Position numbers and translations under genes: made by a program. Positions 1 to 9,631 of a stretch of DNA of 64,000 nt are shown here, in pieces. The stretch comes from Agaricicola taiwanensis. GTDB taxonomy: Bacteria; Pseudomonadota; Alphaproteobacteria; Rhizobiales; Methylopilaceae. Location: contig NZ_BMCP01000002.1 in the NCBI RefSeq assembly GCF_014635245.1, positions 682,001 through 746,000 of the forward strand, read 5' to 3'. The notes beneath the pieces are model-generated. The model saw only the letters and a list, made by a program, of their open reading frames with translations. It ran no database searches and was not told the DNA's origin. Each line of letters opens with the position of its first letter. Position 1 is the stretch's first letter.

Positions 1-503
1 GTTTCGACCGGGATGGCTTCACCGCCGCCGCGGGCGAAGTCGACGAGGAGGCACTGGCGCGACTGTTGCGCCACCCCTTCTTTGATCAGCCGCCGCCGAA
101 ATCCCTGGACCGGAATGATTTTCGGGCCTGGACGGACGAGCAGGGCGGACTTTCCGAAGTCACGCTGGAGACCGGGGCGGCAACGTTGACCGCGTTGACC
201 GCAGCCGGCGTTGCCGTCTCACGACGGTTCATGTCCTCTGCGCCCCGGCTCTGGGTCGTCGCTGGCGGGGGTACACGCAATCCAACGCTGATGGCCATGC
301 TGTCGGAGCGCCTCGCGCCAGCCGAGGTCACTGCCGCCGATGCCCTCGGATTTCCGGCTGACTATGTGGAAGCGCAGGCTTTCGCCTATCTGGCGGTGCG
401 GGCCCTGCGCGGGCTGCCTCTGACATATCCTTCAACGACCGGCGTGCCGTCGCCACTGACAGGCGGCGTCATCTTCAAGGCGGATACGCTTGTGCGCATT
501 TAG
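1..503 (+). CDS. anmK: Anhydro-N-acetylmuramic acid kinase, C-terminal part
   Basis: This is the last 166 residues or so of AnmK; the reading frame is already open at base 3 and the start lies outside the window. AnmK phosphorylates and opens 1,6-anhydro-MurNAc recovered from the cell wall, giving MurNAc-6-phosphate in the cytoplasm. The visible part carries the family's C-terminal signatures: the motif [13 protein letters not shown] near the middle, and the end region with [20 protein letters not shown], where the glutamate of the VEAQAFA stretch is conserved. The protein ends with the usual TGGVIFKAD-like tail. It converges on the hydrolase gene at 536-1192, with a shared hairpin terminator between. 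Frame and family are secure; the N-terminal ATPase half cannot be judged. Confidence 0.93.
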   Translation, partial: FDRDGFTAAAGEVDEEALARLLRHPFFDQPPPKSLDRNDFRAWTDEQGGLSEVTLETGAATLTALTAAGVAVSRRFMSSAPRLWVVAGGGTRNPTLMAMLSERLAPAEVTAADALGFPADYVEAQAFAYLAVRALRGLPLTYPSTTGVPSPLTGGVIFKADTLVRI

Positions 504-508
504 AAAAA

Positions 509-531
509 GGCCGGGGATTATCCCGGCCTCT
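509..531. terminator. Bidirectional hairpin terminator between anmK and the hydrolase
   Basis: A perfect 7-bp stem, GGCCGGG (509-515) and CCCGGCC (522-528), with a 6-base loop. It is preceded by an A-run and followed by TCTTA, so it could end transcripts from both sides. It lies exactly in the gap between two converging genes. Confidence 0.75.
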
Positions 532-535
532 TAGC

Positions 536-1192
536 TCAGACCATGGTTTCGCCGATGGCGGCGAGGCGCTTGTCGACATAGCGACCCACCGATTCGACAA
601 GTTCATCGGTCTTGTTCTCGAAGAAGTGGTTCGCGCCGGGAATGACGTCCTGGTCGATGACGATCCCCTTTTGGGTCTTCAGCTTGTCGATCAGGTTCTG
701 GACATCCTTTGGCGTGGCCACCCGATCTTCATCGCCATGGACGAAGAGGCCGGACGAGGGGCAGGGCGCAAGGAACGAGAAATCGAAGCGGCCTGCCGGC
801 GGCGCAACGGAGATGAAGCCCTCGACCTCCGGCCGACGCATCAGAAGCTGCATGCCGATCCAGGCTCCAAAGGAGACACCGGCGACCCAGCAGGCACGCG
901 ATTCGGGATTGATGGTCTGCACCCAGTCCAGCGCGGAGGCGGCATCGGACAGCTCATCCTGACCATGATAGATGCCCTGGCTGCGTCCAACGCCGCGGAA
1001 GTTGAAGCGCAGCACCGCAAATCCACGTTCGGCGAACATGTAGTAGAGTTGATAGACGATGGGATTGTTCATCGTGCCGCCGAATTGAGAATGCGGGTGC
1101 AGGATGATTGCGATGGGCGCCGTCTTCTTCTTGGCAGGATGATAGCGGCCTTCGAGCCGTCCGGCGGGGCCGTTAAAAATCACTTCGGGCAT
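536..1192 (-). CDS. Alpha/beta hydrolase family protein
   Basis: A 218-residue single-domain alpha/beta hydrolase, cytoplasmic (no signal peptide). The nucleophile elbow GVSFG places the catalytic Ser at 107. An acidic residue in HGDEDRV (about 154-156) and His 189 in GANHFF complete a plausible triad. The early HPHSQFGGTM stretch fits the oxyanion region. The ATG at 1192 is preferred over an in-frame start 39 bases upstream, because PEVIFNGPAGRLEGRY is the usual beginning of this family and GAGAC lies just before it. The gene is divergent from the suf operon, and the palindrome at 1272-1286 lies between them. The substrate is unknown; dienelactone hydrolase-like esterases are the closest type I recognise. 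Confidence 0.85.
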   Translation of the reverse strand: MPEVIFNGPAGRLEGRYHPAKKKTAPIAIILHPHSQFGGTMNNPIVYQLYYMFAERGFAVLRFNFRGVGRSQGIYHGQDELSDAASALDWVQTINPESRACWVAGVSFGAWIGMQLLMRRPEVEGFISVAPPAGRFDFSFLAPCPSSGLFVHGDEDRVATPKDVQNLIDKLKTQKGIVIDQDVIPGANHFFENKTDELVESVGRYVDKRLAAIGETMV

Positions 1193-1271
1193 AGTGTCTC
1201 TACTCGTCTTGCCGGATGCCGGCGCTCTCAAACGTGGGCGAATTTGGGCTTTCGCCCACGGGCAACAGGTG

Positions 1272-1286
1272 TTAGAACTGTTCTAA
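1272..1286. promoter_or_regulatory. Palindrome resembling an Irr/ICE iron-control box upstream of suf
   Basis: A perfect inverted repeat, TTAGAA-CTG-TTCTAA, about 115 bases before the chosen start of the desulfurase gene. From memory, the iron control element bound by Irr in rhizobia has the form TTnAGAA-n3-TTCTnAA, and suf operons are known Irr or RirA/IscR targets there. The assignment to Irr is inference; the palindrome itself is directly visible. Confidence 0.55.
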
Positions 1287-1399
1287 GCAATTCACGCACT
1301 CAAGCCTGTAGAATTCAGGCGCGAGGCGCGGAACGTCGCGTTCTAGCATAGATGGCAAGGCTACTGACAAGCGCCAGTGGCCAAAAACAGATTTTGATC

Positions 1400-2575
1400 A
1401 TGGCAAGCCCAAGAATTTATTTCGACCATAACGCTACGGCGCTTCTGCGCCCGGAGGCGCGTGTGGCCATGATCGCGGCTTTGGATATGCCCGGAAATGC
1501 TTCGGCCATTCATGCCGAGGGCCGGATTGCGCGCGGTGCGGCCGAACGCGCACGCGAGGCAGTGGCGAGCTTGTGCGGCGCCGAAGCCAAGAATGTGACC
1601 TTTACCAGCGGCGCTACCGAAGCGCTGAGCCTGGCGCTGTCGCCCCATTGGCAGGATGGCGCCGAGAAGCCGCCGCTTGACGCGCTTCTGATCTCCGCGA
1701 CCGAGCATTCCGCCGCCCTCCAGGGCCACCGTTTCCCGGCAGAGGCCGTCGAGGTTCTGCCGGTCGCCCGGGACGGCCGCATCGAACTCGATGCACTGGA
1801 CGAGGCATTGGCACGCCGTCCTGGTCAGCGGATCATGGTGGCCCTGCAAACGGCAAACAATGAAACCGGGGTGCTTCAGCCAATAGGTGACGTGGCGGCC
1901 CGCGTGCACGCGGTGGGTGGCCTCATGGCCGTCGATGCTGTCCAGTCCGCCGGCAAGATGACCCTTGATATCAGGGCGATGGGTGCCGATCTCCTTATAG
2001 TGTCTGCGCATAAGATCGGCGGTCCGTCGGGTGTGGGTGCGCTGATCCGTATCCGGGAAGCCCTGCATCTCACCGAGCCGATGTTGCGTGGCGGTGGTCA
2101 GGAAAAGGGACTGCGTGCCGGCACGGCCAATGTGACCGGCATCGTCGGCTTCGGCGCGGCGGCAGAGGCTGCAGCACAGCAGATCGAATATGAAGCGGCC
2201 CAACTCGCATCCTTTTGCGACCGGCTTGAGATAGGGCTCAAGGATATCGCGCCCGATTTCGTGGTCTTTGGAGAAGGCGCGCCGCGGTTGCCCAATACCG
2301 TTGCCTTCGCAGTGCCGGGAATTTCATCGGAAACGGCGCTGATGGCGCTGGATCTTGCCGGGCTTGCGGTCTCAGCGGGATCGGCCTGTTCATCAGGCAA
2401 GGTGCAGATCAGCCATGTGCTTGATGCCATGGGCGTCGATCCGCAACTGGCCCGAGGGCTTATCCGCATCAGTCTGGGCTGGTCCACGACCGAAGAAGAG
2501 GTTAGGCACGCTCTGGCGATCTTGGATCGAGAGCTTTCGATACTACGTGTAAGGGCACAGGGGCGTGCCGCCTGA
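1400..2575 (+). CDS. Cysteine desulfurase, class I (NifS/IscS type)
   Basis: A 391-residue PLP enzyme that takes sulfur from cysteine as a persulfide for Fe-S cluster assembly. It begins IYFDHNATA, the usual class I opening. The PLP lysine is K205 in VSAHKIGGPSG and the active-site cysteine is C330 in SAGSACSSGKVQ, a mobile-loop arrangement typical of class I rather than SufS. It is the first gene of the suf operon, 107 bp before sufB; sufS appears later in the same operon, so two desulfurases are encoded together. The ATG at 1400 matches family length. An in-frame ATG at 1352 would add 16 residues; neither start has a clear ribosome site. Confidence 0.9.
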   Translation: MASPRIYFDHNATALLRPEARVAMIAALDMPGNASAIHAEGRIARGAAERAREAVASLCGAEAKNVTFTSGATEALSLALSPHWQDGAEKPPLDALLISATEHSAALQGHRFPAEAVEVLPVARDGRIELDALDEALARRPGQRIMVALQTANNETGVLQPIGDVAARVHAVGGLMAVDAVQSAGKMTLDIRAMGADLLIVSAHKIGGPSGVGALIRIREALHLTEPMLRGGGQEKGLRAGTANVTGIVGFGAAAEAAAQQIEYEAAQLASFCDRLEIGLKDIAPDFVVFGEGAPRLPNTVAFAVPGISSETALMALDLAGLAVSAGSACSSGKVQISHVLDAMGVDPQLARGLIRISLGWSTTEEEVRHALAILDRELSILRVRAQGRAA

Positions 2576-2682
2576 GCGCGCATCACGCGCCAGCGATGAG
2601 ATGAATGCGGCGGCCCCATCAGGGACTGCCAGAGTTTTACACGCGGGCCTTCAACCCGCGACGTGAAGGAGAAGGCGAAGAC

Positions 2683-4158
2683 ATGCCTGCGGTACAGGAA
2701 ACGGTTGAACGCGTCCGCCAGATCGACGTCGACCAATATAAATACGGCTTTGTCACGGACATCGAAACCGAGAAGGCGCCTCAGGGCCTATCGGAAGAGA
2801 TCGTGCGCTTCATCTCGGCCCGCAAGGAAGAGCCGGAATGGATGCTGGAGTGGAGGCTCGACGCCTATCGCCGCTGGCTCACCATGCGCGAGCCGACCTG
2901 GGCGAAGGTCGATTACCCCAAGATCAACTACGACGAGCTCTATTATTACGCCGCGCCGAAGAACTTCGTCGCGCCCAAGAGCCTTGACGATGTCGATCCG
3001 GAGCTGCTGCGCACCTATGAAAAGCTCGGCATTCCGCTGCGTGAGCAGGAAATGCTGGCTGGCGTGGAAGGCGCAGGATCGCGCGTGGCCGTCGATGCGG
3101 TCTTCGACAGCGTTTCCGTCGCCACCACCTTCAAGAAGGAACTGGCGGCCGCCGGCGTGATCTTCATGCCGATCTCGGAGGCGATCCGTGAGTATCCCGA
3201 GCTGGTGCGGAAGTATCTCGGCTCCGTGGTGCCGGTGACCGACAATTTCTTTGCCACGCTCAACTCCGCCGTCTTTTCGGACGGCTCCTTCGTCTATGTG
3301 CCAAAGGGCGTCCGCTGCCCGATGGAGCTGTCGACCTATTTCCGCATCAACGAGCGCAACACCGGCCAGTTCGAGCGTACGCTGATCATTGCCGACGAGG
3401 GCTCCTATGTGAGCTATCTGGAAGGCTGCACGGCGCCGCAGCGTGACGAAAACCAGCTGCATGCCGCCGTCGTCGAACTGATCGCGCTGGACAACGCCGA
3501 AATCAAATATTCAACTGTCCAGAATTGGTATCCCGGTGACGTCGAGGGCAAGGGCGGCATCTATAATTTCGTCACCAAGCGTGGCGACTGCCGCGGCCGC
3601 AAGGCCAAGATTTCCTGGACACAGGTCGAGACCGGATCTGCCATCACCTGGAAATATCCAAGCTGCATCCTGCGCGGTGACGAGAGCCAGGGCGAGTTCT
3701 ATTCGATCGCCATTTCCAACGGCCGCCAGCAGGTTGACAGCGGCACGAAGATGATCCACCTGGGCAAGAACACCACCTCCAAGATCATCTCGAAGGGTAT
3801 CGCGGCGGGCAAGTCGGAGAACACCTATCGCGGTCTTGTCTCCGCGCATCGCAAAGCCACCAACGCGCGCAACTTCACCAACTGCGACAGCCTTCTGATC
3901 GGCGATCAGTGCGGCGCGCACACGGTGCCTTACATCGAGGCGAAGACCTCCACGGCCATCTTCGAGCATGAGGCGACGACCTCCAAAATCGCTGAGGACC
4001 AGCTGTTCTATTGCCAGCAGCGCGGCCTGTCCGAGGAGGAGGCGATCGCCCTGATCGTCAACGGCTTCGTCAAGGAGGTGCTCCAGCACCTGCCGATGGA
4101 GTTCGCGGTGGAGGCCCAGAAGCTGATTTCGATCAGCCTGGAAGGATCGGTGGGCTGA
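2683..4158 (+). CDS. sufB: Fe-S cluster assembly scaffold SufB
   Basis: SufB, 491 residues, the usual length. With SufC and SufD it forms the cytoplasmic SufBCD scaffold on which Fe-S clusters are built. The conserved core is visible: [48 protein letters not shown], and the C-terminal beta-helix stretch [16 protein letters not shown] followed by [15 protein letters not shown]. The ATG at 2683 follows GAAGGAG at a proper distance, so the 26-residue upstream extension is not used. A small hairpin (CGCGGG/CCCGCG, about 2643-2661) lies just before the ribosome site. Downstream, sufC starts after 63 bp. Confidence 0.97.
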   Translation: MPAVQETVERVRQIDVDQYKYGFVTDIETEKAPQGLSEEIVRFISARKEEPEWMLEWRLDAYRRWLTMREPTWAKVDYPKINYDELYYYAAPKNFVAPKSLDDVDPELLRTYEKLGIPLREQEMLAGVEGAGSRVAVDAVFDSVSVATTFKKELAAAGVIFMPISEAIREYPELVRKYLGSVVPVTDNFFATLNSAVFSDGSFVYVPKGVRCPMELSTYFRINERNTGQFERTLIIADEGSYVSYLEGCTAPQRDENQLHAAVVELIALDNAEIKYSTVQNWYPGDVEGKGGIYNFVTKRGDCRGRKAKISWTQVETGSAITWKYPSCILRGDESQGEFYSIAISNGRQQVDSGTKMIHLGKNTTSKIISKGIAAGKSENTYRGLVSAHRKATNARNFTNCDSLLIGDQCGAHTVPYIEAKTSTAIFEHEATTSKIAEDQLFYCQQRGLSEEEAIALIVNGFVKEVLQHLPMEFAVEAQKLISISLEGSVG

Positions 4159-4221
4159 GGCCCTTTCACTTTGGAAATGACACGCGATCCGGAACGGAGC
4201 GCGACAGAACGGAAGATGACA

Positions 4222-4971
<750 letters not shown>

Positions 4972-4981
4972 GGAGAGGGCA

Positions 4982-6280
4982 ATGACCGCCGATATCCAAC
5001 CGATCCGCACCGCCGCTGAAACGGCACTTGCGGAGGCTTTTGCCAGATTCAAGCAGCCGCTGCCTGCCGGTGAGATCGCTCGCCGCGACGCAGCTTTCGC
5101 CGAGTTCCACAAAGCCGGCTTGCCGCACCGCCGCGTCGAGGAGTGGAAGTACACCGATCTGCGCGCCGCCATGCGCGAGGCCAAGCCCCTTGCGGAGCCG
5201 AACAGCGCTGCCGTCGTTGCTATGGCAAAGACCGCGATCGCACAGTTTGGCAGCCTCGGGGCCGCTAGGGCCGTCATCGTGAATGGCCAATACGTGCAGG
5301 ATTTGGCGCAGGCAGCTGATGGTGTCGAAATCACGCCGCTGGCCGCAGCCCTCACCGAGAGCAGCGATCTTCTCGCAAGCCTCGGACAAAGCGGCGCTCC
5401 GGCTTCAAATACGGCCGTGGCCCTCAACAATGCCTTCGCATCCGACGGCGTTCTGGTTCGGATGTCTTCAAGGACGAAGACGACGCTGCACCTCGCACTG
5501 CATCAGGAAGGCGACCATGCGTCCTATACCCGCATCGTTGTTGCGGTGGATGCAGGCGCTGAGGTGGAGCTCATTGAGACGCACACCGGCAGTGGCGCTC
5601 ACCAGACCAACACCATGGTTGAAATCCTGGTCGGCGAGGGCGCCAGGGTGGCTCACTACAAGCTGCAGGACGAAAGCCGGGAAACGCTGCATCTGGCAAC
5701 ACTTGCCGCCAAGCTCGAGGGGGGTGTGAACTTCAGCTCCACCGCGCTGACCAAAGGCGCAAATCTGGCCCGGCAGCAGATTTTCCTGACCTTTGCCGGG
5801 GAGCATTCGGAAGCCGTTCTCGGCGGCGTCAGCCTTGCCGGTGCGCGCCGTCATCTCGACACGACGCTCTTCGTCGATCATGCCGTGCCGAACTGCGCCA
5901 GCCGCGAGCGCTACAAGACCGTGCTGACGGATGATGCGAGAGGAGTGTTCCAGGGCAAGATCCTGGTGCGGCGTGACGCTCAGAAGACTGACGGCCAGAT
6001 GAAGTCCGACGCGTTGCTCCTCAGCGAAAGCGCTGAGATGGACCTCAAGCCGGAGCTGGAGATCTACGCTGACGACGTCGTCTGCGCTCACGGTGCGACG
6101 GCGGGCGCTATCGACGACGAGCTTCTGTTCTATCTCATGGCACGCGGCATTCCGCGGGCCGAAGCGGAGACCCTGATGATCACGGCTTTTGCCGGTGAGG
6201 TCTTCGAGGGCATCGAGAACGATGCTGTCCGGGACATCTTCGTCGCCTCCGCGCAGAATTGGCTGTCGAACCGCGGCTAA
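4982..6280 (+). CDS. sufD: Fe-S cluster assembly protein SufD
   Basis: SufD, 432 residues, the SufB paralogue that completes the SufBCD scaffold and is linked to iron entry. Recognisable parts are the N-terminal helix with RRVEEWKYTDLR and the C-terminal SufBD domain with VFQGKILVRRDAQKTDGQM, NLLLS-like DALLLSESAEMDLKPELEI, and YADDVVCAHGATAG followed by LFYLMARGI. The ATG at 4982 sits behind AAGGAGAGGGCA. The gap from sufC is 10 bp, which argues for co-translation. After the stop a strong hairpin (6290-6317) separates it from sufS. Confidence 0.96.
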   Translation: MTADIQPIRTAAETALAEAFARFKQPLPAGEIARRDAAFAEFHKAGLPHRRVEEWKYTDLRAAMREAKPLAEPNSAAVVAMAKTAIAQFGSLGAARAVIVNGQYVQDLAQAADGVEITPLAAALTESSDLLASLGQSGAPASNTAVALNNAFASDGVLVRMSSRTKTTLHLALHQEGDHASYTRIVVAVDAGAEVELIETHTGSGAHQTNTMVEILVGEGARVAHYKLQDESRETLHLATLAAKLEGGVNFSSTALTKGANLARQQIFLTFAGEHSEAVLGGVSLAGARRHLDTTLFVDHAVPNCASRERYKTVLTDDARGVFQGKILVRRDAQKTDGQMKSDALLLSESAEMDLKPELEIYADDVVCAHGATAGAIDDELLFYLMARGIPRAEAETLMITAFAGEVFEGIENDAVRDIFVASAQNWLSNRG

Positions 6281-6289
6281 AACCAATTC

Positions 6290-6317
6290 ATGGCCGGGCG
6301 GCTAAATGCCCGGCCAT
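6290..6317 (+). terminator. Strong hairpin inside the suf operon, between sufD and sufS
   Basis: A perfect 10-bp stem, ATGGCCGGGC (6290-6299) and GCCCGGCCAT (6308-6317), with an 8-base loop. It is followed only by TCTTC, not a good U-run. It may be a partial terminator, or a processing or stability element dividing the operon into sufBCD and sufS-sufT-sufA. Confidence 0.5.
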
Positions 6318-6377
6318 TCTTCAAGCATACCGCCGGCGGAGCCATTTGGATCGTCGGCGCGAGAGGGATAAGCGGCG

Positions 6378-7622
6378 ATGAACGCACCTGTCTCTGGCCT
6401 TCACAGCTATGACATCGATACGATCCGGCAGGATTTCCCGATCCTGTCGCTCGAAATTTATGGCAAGCCGCTGGTTTACCTCGACAACGGAGCGTCCGCG
6501 CAGAAGCCGCAGCAGGTGCTGGACGCCATGCGCGAGGTTTATGAGACGAAGTATGCCAATGTGCATCGCGGGCTTCACTACCTCGCCAATGCCGCGACCG
6601 AGGCCTATGAGGGCGCACGCGAGAAGGTGAGGGGCTTCCTCAACGCCGGCTCGGCCGATGAGATCGTCTTTACCCGTTCCGCGACGGGAGCAATCAATGC
6701 CATCGCATCCTCATTTGGCCAGCACCACCTGGGTGAGGGTGGCGAGATCGTCCTCTCGATCATGGAGCATCATTCCAACATCGTGCCCTGGCACTATCAT
6801 CGCGAGCGCAAAGGCGCGGTGATCAAATGGGCACCCGTGCGCGATGACGGATCCTTCGATATCGACGCTTTTGCCGATCTCCTGACGGAGCGCACCAAGA
6901 TCGTCGCCATCACGCATATGTCGAATGTCCTCGGCACCGTGACGCCGGTGAAAGAGATCATCCGCCTTTCGCATGAACGGGGCATTCCCGTGTTGATCGA
7001 CGGCAGTCAGGGGGCGGTTCACCTGCCGGTGGATGTGCAGGAGCTGGATGCCGACTTCTATATCATGACGGGCCACAAGCTTTACGGACCGACCGGCATC
7101 GGCGTGCTCTATGCCAAGCGTGAGTGGCTGGAGAAGCTGCCACCCTTTGAAGGCGGCGGGGAAATGATCCGCGACGTCACGGAAGACTGGGTCACCTATG
7201 GCGATCCACCGCACAAGTTCGAGGCCGGCACACCGGCCATCGTGGAAGCCGTTGGGCTTGGCGCCGCCATCGATTATGTGTCGGGCATTGGCCGCGAAGC
7301 GATCCACGCTCATGAAAACGACCTGCGCGACTATGCCCACGAGCGCCTGGCGGCGATCAACTCCATTCGGATCTTCGGCACGACCAAGGAGAAGGGCGCC
7401 ATTCTTTCCTTCGAGATGAAAGGCGCTCATGCCCATGACGTCGCCACGATCATTGATCGCGCTGGCATCGCGGTAAGGGCGGGCACTCATTGCGCGCAGC
7501 CGCTGCTGGCACGGTACGGAGTGACGTCAACCTGCCGCGCATCGTTCGGCCTCTATAACACCCGGGCGGAAATTGATAAACTGTCCGAAGCTCTTGAAAA
7601 GGCACGCGAGCTGTTCGCGTGA
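6378..7622 (+). CDS. sufS: Cysteine desulfurase SufS (class II)
   Basis: SufS, 414 residues, supplies persulfide sulfur to the SufBCD scaffold. Near the N-terminus is VYLDNGASAQKP. The PLP lysine is K234 in MTGHKLYGPTGIGVLY, and the catalytic cysteine is C372 in RAGTHCAQPL, both typical class II positions. No sufE is visible in this window; the sulfur acceptor could be encoded elsewhere. The ATG at 6378 has GAGAGG about 10 bases upstream. Its TGA overlaps the GTG start of sufT. Confidence 0.96.
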   Translation: MNAPVSGLHSYDIDTIRQDFPILSLEIYGKPLVYLDNGASAQKPQQVLDAMREVYETKYANVHRGLHYLANAATEAYEGAREKVRGFLNAGSADEIVFTRSATGAINAIASSFGQHHLGEGGEIVLSIMEHHSNIVPWHYHRERKGAVIKWAPVRDDGSFDIDAFADLLTERTKIVAITHMSNVLGTVTPVKEIIRLSHERGIPVLIDGSQGAVHLPVDVQELDADFYIMTGHKLYGPTGIGVLYAKREWLEKLPPFEGGGEMIRDVTEDWVTYGDPPHKFEAGTPAIVEAVGLGAAIDYVSGIGREAIHAHENDLRDYAHERLAAINSIRIFGTTKEKGAILSFEMKGAHAHDVATIIDRAGIAVRAGTHCAQPLLARYGVTSTCRASFGLYNTRAEIDKLSEALEKARELFA

Positions 7623-7993
7623 ATGAGATCGACATGAACGACGTTGCACCTGCAACCGAAAACGCCTCCGCAATCCCACCGGAGGAGCTTGAGCGCCTGA
7701 CCGGCGACATCGTCGCGGCCCTCAAGACCGTCTACGATCCGGAGATACCGGTCGACATCTACGAGCTCGGCCTGATCTACAAACTCGAGATCGAGGACAA
7801 CCGGGATGTCACCGTCGACATGACCCTGACTGCGCCGGGCTGCCCCGTGGCCGGGGAAATGCCGGGCTGGGTGGAGAATGCCGTGGGGTCCGTTCCCGGT
7901 GTCGGCAAGGTCAAGGTGACCATGACTTTCGATCCGCCATGGGACCAAAGCCGCATGTCCGATGAGGCCAGGGTCGCGCTGGATATGTGGTGA
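7619..7993 (+). CDS. sufT: SufT family Fe-S assembly protein (DUF59/MIP18)
   Basis: A 124-residue DUF59 protein; members of this family act as accessory factors in Fe-S protein maturation. The core is clear: LKTVYDPEIPVDIYELGLIY (about 36-55), then TLTAPGCPVAGEMP with the conserved cysteine, and the end TFDPPWDQSRMSDEAR. The GTG at 7619 overlaps the sufS stop (GTGA), which suggests translational coupling. An ATG five codons later (7634) is an alternative and would give 119 residues. The neighbour sufA follows after 60 bp. Confidence 0.9.
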   Translation: MNEIDMNDVAPATENASAIPPEELERLTGDIVAALKTVYDPEIPVDIYELGLIYKLEIEDNRDVTVDMTLTAPGCPVAGEMPGWVENAVGSVPGVGKVKVTMTFDPPWDQSRMSDEARVALDMW

Positions 7994-8053
7994 GGCGATT
8001 GCGCTATTGCGCATCCCGACCCATATCTCAGTGAGCTTCAGGAAGGTGTTTCA

Positions 8054-8452
8054 ATGACCACTGCCACAGCTCCGCGTCCCCGGCCGAAGATCATCACGCT
8101 CACTCCCGCGGCGTCCGCGCGAGTACGGGAACTGATGGCGCGCACCGACAAGAAGACGGTCGGGCTGCGCATCGGCGTGAAGAAGGGCGGCTGCGCCGGC
8201 ATGGAATACACCATGCAGGAAGCCGAGGAGATCCGCCCGACCGATGAGGCCGTTGAGGTGGACGGGGCACTGGTGCTGATCGATCCGCAGGCCATTCTGT
8301 TCCTGCTCGGCAGCGAGATGGATTATGTGATCGAAAAGCTGTCGGCCCGCTTCGTCTTCAAGAACCCCAACCAGACCGGTGCCTGCGGCTGTGGCGAATC
8401 CGTTTCGCTGGTCGCCGCCAAGCCGGACGCGATGGCACCGGCTGCTCCCTAA
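8054..8452 (+). CDS. sufA: A-type Fe-S carrier protein SufA (HesB/IscA family)
   Basis: A 132-residue A-type carrier that binds and passes on Fe-S clusters. The three conserved cysteines are present: C47 in KKGGCAGMEY, and C111 and C113 in ACGCGESV. The N-terminal ten or so residues and the last fifteen (Ala/Pro-rich) lie outside the usual domain. It is the last gene of the suf operon; the stop is only 3 bp from the end of the convergent diguanylate cyclase gene, with no obvious terminator between them. ErpA is the other member it could be, but operon context favours SufA. Confidence 0.92.
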   Translation: MTTATAPRPRPKIITLTPAASARVRELMARTDKKTVGLRIGVKKGGCAGMEYTMQEAEEIRPTDEAVEVDGALVLIDPQAILFLLGSEMDYVIEKLSARFVFKNPNQTGACGCGESVSLVAAKPDAMAPAAP

Positions 8453-8455
8453 CCT

Positions 8456-9532
8456 CTAAAGCAATTCCTGATCCGATATGTGCATGACGGCCTCAGGATC
8501 GGTTTCGCTGATGACCCGGTTGCGGCCGCTCCGCTTGGCCGCATAGAGGCAGTGGTCTCCGCGCTCCAGCAGCGCTTGCGCGGTATCGTCATCGTGATAG
8601 GTAGCGACACCGACGGAGATCGTAAGCCGACCGAGACGCTCGCCGGTGGTCTGCCGCAGGAGTTCTTTTGCGGAGATCGTGCGGCGGATGTTGTCGGCGA
8701 GCGTAACCGCCGATCGCAGCGGCGTGTCCGGCAGGAGAATTGCAAACTCCTCGCCGCCATAACGGGCAGCGACGTCCTGACCTTTCGTGTTGTTTTGAAG
8801 CCCCGTGGCGACGGCGCGCAACACCTGGTCACCGACGAGATGGCCATAGGTATCGTTGAAGCTCTTGAAATGGTCGATGTCGATCATGAGCATGGAAAAA
8901 CCGCGCTCGCCGCGCCGTGCTTCCGCGAGCATCTTTTCCAGGGCGGCGTCGAAGTACTTTCGGTTTGAGATCTGCGTAAGGGGATCTGTCATGGCCTCCG
9001 CGCGGATGGCCTCCAGATTGAGCTGCAACGCCAGGATCTCCTGACGTGTCTCCACCATGCGCTGCTCCAGCTCGTCATTTGCATGCTGTATTTCTCGCGT
9101 GGCCTGAATGAGCGCTCCGATGATGAGTCGGACCTGATCGCGGTCCTGGTCGATTCTGCCGAGTGATTCTTCCAGGCCGTTGAGAGACTGGTCGTAGGCG
9201 CTTGCCGAGCCTCGCGCCGCATCGATCATCGCCATGACCTGGCTGATCTCGTCCACGATCATGGCGCCCATCTTGTCCACCTTCTGCGACAGATGGGAGG
9301 GAGCGATGTGGATCTGGTAGAGGGTGTCCGCTTCTTCAGGCGTGACGGCGCGCCCGGCCGAAATGATCTTATTCACGGCGTCGTTCAGGCCGGCGTTGAA
9401 GCCCGTTGCATAGGTGAACCAGAATTCGTAGTTCGTGGGGTGCGCAGGATGCCGGAAGGCCCGGATCCGCTGCAACGCAGCCTCACCGAAGCTGATCGTA
9501 CGGTCGAATTCGCTAATGTTCGACGCCATCAT
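8456..9532 (-). CDS. Diguanylate cyclase (GGDEF domain)
   Basis: A 358-residue soluble protein. The N-terminal 175 residues are helical, with a HPTNYEFWFTYATG motif near the start seen in a group of alphaproteobacterial cyclases and a coiled-coil stretch around 115-175. The C-terminal GGDEF domain begins at AMTDPLTQISNRKYFD and has the active-site motif RYGGEEF, so it should make cyclic di-GMP. The inhibitory-site motif RxxD is altered to KGQD just before it. Two adjacent ATGs exist at the start (9532 and 9529); a GGAGGCAGG ribosome site precedes them. It lies downstream of the helicase gene on the same strand, 100 bp away. Confidence 0.9.
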   Translation of the reverse strand: MMASNISEFDRTISFGEAALQRIRAFRHPAHPTNYEFWFTYATGFNAGLNDAVNKIISAGRAVTPEEADTLYQIHIAPSHLSQKVDKMGAMIVDEISQVMAMIDAARGSASAYDQSLNGLEESLGRIDQDRDQVRLIIGALIQATREIQHANDELEQRMVETRQEILALQLNLEAIRAEAMTDPLTQISNRKYFDAALEKMLAEARRGERGFSMLMIDIDHFKSFNDTYGHLVGDQVLRAVATGLQNNTKGQDVAARYGGEEFAILLPDTPLRSAVTLADNIRRTISAKELLRQTTGERLGRLTISVGVATYHDDDTAQALLERGDHCLYAAKRSGRNRVISETDPEAVMHISDQELL

Positions 9533-9631
9533 CCTGCCTCCGGCAATGCTCGCGAGAATCGGTCAGACCGATCGCAGCATTGTCGAAGAGCCTAGGCAGA
9601 GTGGGCCTAACTGGCCGTTAAAGATGATACG

